DNA of 5,918 nucleotides from Candidatus Woesebacteria bacterium UBA925 (GTDB taxonomy: Bacteria; Patescibacteriota; Microgenomatia; UBA8517): positions 461-6,378 of the forward strand of contig DBDT01000017.1 in NCBI GenBank assembly GCA_002293705.1. The letters run 5' to 3'. Positions 5,064-5,918 of the stretch are shown here, piece after piece. Below the pieces are notes generated by a model. That model did not search any database. It was given only the letters and a program-made list of their open reading frames with translations, and was not told the origin of the DNA. The position numbers and the translations under genes were made by a program. Numbering within the stretch: position 1 is the first letter of the stretch; each line of letters begins with the position of its first letter.

Positions 5064-5827
5064 GCAAAAGAAAAAAAATAGTAGTAGGGGCTATTCTTAT
5101 GGGAATAACCCTAGCAGGACTCACTTCAGCCCCATACATTGACCGTTTTTTGGCAATTGCCATAGCCTCTGTAATGTCAGTTTCTCTGACAGTTTGGGCA
5201 CTTTCAGGTAATGTGCAGAAAAATGCCACAGCTTTGGTTTTGATACTACCAGCCCTTTTTACCCTTGGAGTCTCTCTTTTTTGGTTTCTACTCCCAACCA
5301 CTTTACTGGCCAGGCTACCAGTTCTTGTCATCTACTCAATAGGAATGTATGCAATCATGCTTACTGCAAACATATTTTGTGTATCTGTGGTTAGAAGTAT
5401 TGCGCTACTTAGGGCTGCCAAAAGTGTCTCATTTGTAATGACTCTGTTTACTGCTTTTTTTCTCTACGACGCTTTGTTTTCTATAAAATCGTCAATCATT
5501 GTAAATTCCTTGGCATCTTTTTTGATAGCATTTTTACTTAGCCTGCCTGTTTATTGGAGTGTGCTTTTGACTCCTAAAATTGATAGGGAAGTGGTAGTAA
5601 GCACCTTAATCACTTCTTATTTAATGGCAGCCTCTGCTGTTGCTCTTTATTTTTGGCCAGCTACCGTTGCAGTAAGTTCCATATTTGCAACCTCTTCACT
5701 TTATGTCCTCATTGGTTTAACACAGGCTCATTTGGATAAAAGATTGTTTGTTTCAACTACTAGGGAGTACCTTTTGGTAGGTGCTGTTGTGTTTTTGACG
5801 ATGTTGGCCTCTACTCGTTGGAGATAA
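5060..5827 (+). CDS. Unrecognised nine-helix integral membrane protein, coupled to yebC
   Basis: This 255-residue protein starts with a basic N-terminus (MSKRKK). Hydrophobic segments lie at about 7-24, 29-49, 57-78, 86-104, 122-140, 147-170, 178-198, 203-221 and 235-250. The cytoplasmic-looking loop VVRSIALLRAAKS (110-122) is conserved-looking, as is the FWPATVAV element near 198-205 and STTREYLL near 232-239. The pattern recalls a family of uncharacterised membrane proteins I associate with Microgenomates genomes (possibly DUF5656), but this is from memory and unverified. No transporter or enzyme signature is visible. The ATG overlaps the yebC stop as ATGA and no SD is evident, so it is most likely translated by re-initiation after yebC and belongs to the same transcript. 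Nothing in the sequence shows a functional link to translation; co-transcription is the only tie. Confidence 0.8.
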   Translation: MSKRKKIVVGAILMGITLAGLTSAPYIDRFLAIAIASVMSVSLTVWALSGNVQKNATALVLILPALFTLGVSLFWFLLPTTLLARLPVLVIYSIGMYAIMLTANIFCVSVVRSIALLRAAKSVSFVMTLFTAFFLYDALFSIKSSIIVNSLASFLIAFLLSLPVYWSVLLTPKIDREVVVSTLITSYLMAASAVALYFWPATVAVSSIFATSSLYVLIGLTQAHLDKRLFVSTTREYLLVGAVVFLTMLASTRWR

Positions 5828-5829
5828 CT

Positions 5830-5858
5830 TTGACTCACCTCTAATAATAACCTATAAT
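5830..5858 (+). promoter_or_regulatory. Near-consensus sigma70-type promoter
   Basis: TTGACT (5830-5835) is a five-of-six -35 hexamer. It is followed by exactly 17 bases and TATAAT (5853-5858), a perfect -10. The -35 begins 3 bases after the stop of the membrane protein gene. Transcription would start near 5865 and drive a gene that begins at the right end of the window. This is the best promoter in the window. Confidence 0.85.
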
Positions 5859-5891
5859 TATGTATTCGTTAATGAACCATAGGGGGCTGGT

Positions 5892-5899
5892 ATGTATAC
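5892..5899 (+). CDS. Start of a truncated downstream gene
   Basis: ATG at 5892 is preceded by AGGGGG (5881-5886), a plausible SD at 5 bases, and lies downstream of the strong promoter. Only ATG, TAT and two more bases are genomic, because the adapter begins at 5900. An alternative start is the ATG at 5872, open as M-N-H-R-G-L-V to the same point. No product can be inferred. Confidence 0.3.
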
Positions 5900-5918
5900 C
5901 TGTCTCTTATACACATCT
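5900..5918. other. Tn5/Nextera mosaic-end adapter (library artefact)
   Basis: The last 19 bases, CTGTCTCTTATACACATCT, are exactly the Tn5 mosaic-end sequence read in the orientation expected at the 3' end of an untrimmed Nextera read. It is not genomic. It marks the true contig end at 5899 and should be removed before any gene at this end is interpreted. Confidence 0.97.

Noticed and set aside
4957..5331. Reverse-strand open frame across the yebC and membrane protein junction
   Set aside because: It overlaps two well-supported + strand genes that are joined by an ATGA overlap; no supporting features.
1..5918. CRISPR arrays, tRNA or rRNA genes, insertion sequences
   Set aside because: No regularly spaced repeats, no cloverleaf or rRNA-like stretches and no transposase or terminal repeats were seen; the only transposon-derived sequence is the library adapter at the right end.

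Overview
The window looks like the end of a metagenomic contig from a low-to-moderate GC bacterium with a reduced genome. It is most likely a member of the Candidate Phyla Radiation (Patescibacteria), and the protein flavour suggests a Microgenomates-type lineage. The grounds are short, tightly packed genes, several orphan multi-pass membrane proteins, a compact TraR/DksA protein, an RluA synthase without an S4 domain, and a degenerate LCP-like membrane-anchored protein. The genetic code appears standard: TGA is used once as a stop (end of yebC), and no in-frame TGA occurs in the other genes. The lineage call is an inference from recalled family resemblance; no search was run. All genes are on the + strand.

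Region A (1-2440) is a compact run of four genes. They are a 5'-truncated multi-pass membrane protein resembling the C-terminal part of Lgt, a DksA/TraR zinc-finger protein, an RluA-family pseudouridine synthase, and a single-pass protein resembling a divergent LytR-CpsA-Psr (LCP) protein. The first three are joined by TAAATG and TAATG junctions and the fourth follows after 9 bases. None has a convincing Shine-Dalgarno (SD) sequence, so translation is probably coupled.

Region B (2441-4310) is different in style. Three consecutive genes encode unrecognised integral membrane proteins of 176, 180 and 182 residues with nearly the same six-helix layout. Each has its own strong SD, and each is followed by an intergenic inverted repeat. 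Arginine codon choice also differs from the flanking genes. An extended -10 promoter lies before the first gene, and a second candidate overlaps the hairpin before the third. This cassette is the least explained part of the window.

Region C (4311-5827) holds yebC (YebC/PmpR/TACO1 family), whose TATAAT box lies only 7 bases before the ATG and implies a leaderless mRNA. A nine-helix membrane protein overlaps it by ATGA.

Region D (5828-5918) holds a textbook promoter (TTGACT, 17 bases, TATAAT) and the first bases of another gene. It then ends in the exact 19-base Tn5/Nextera mosaic end, which is untrimmed library adapter and not genomic sequence.
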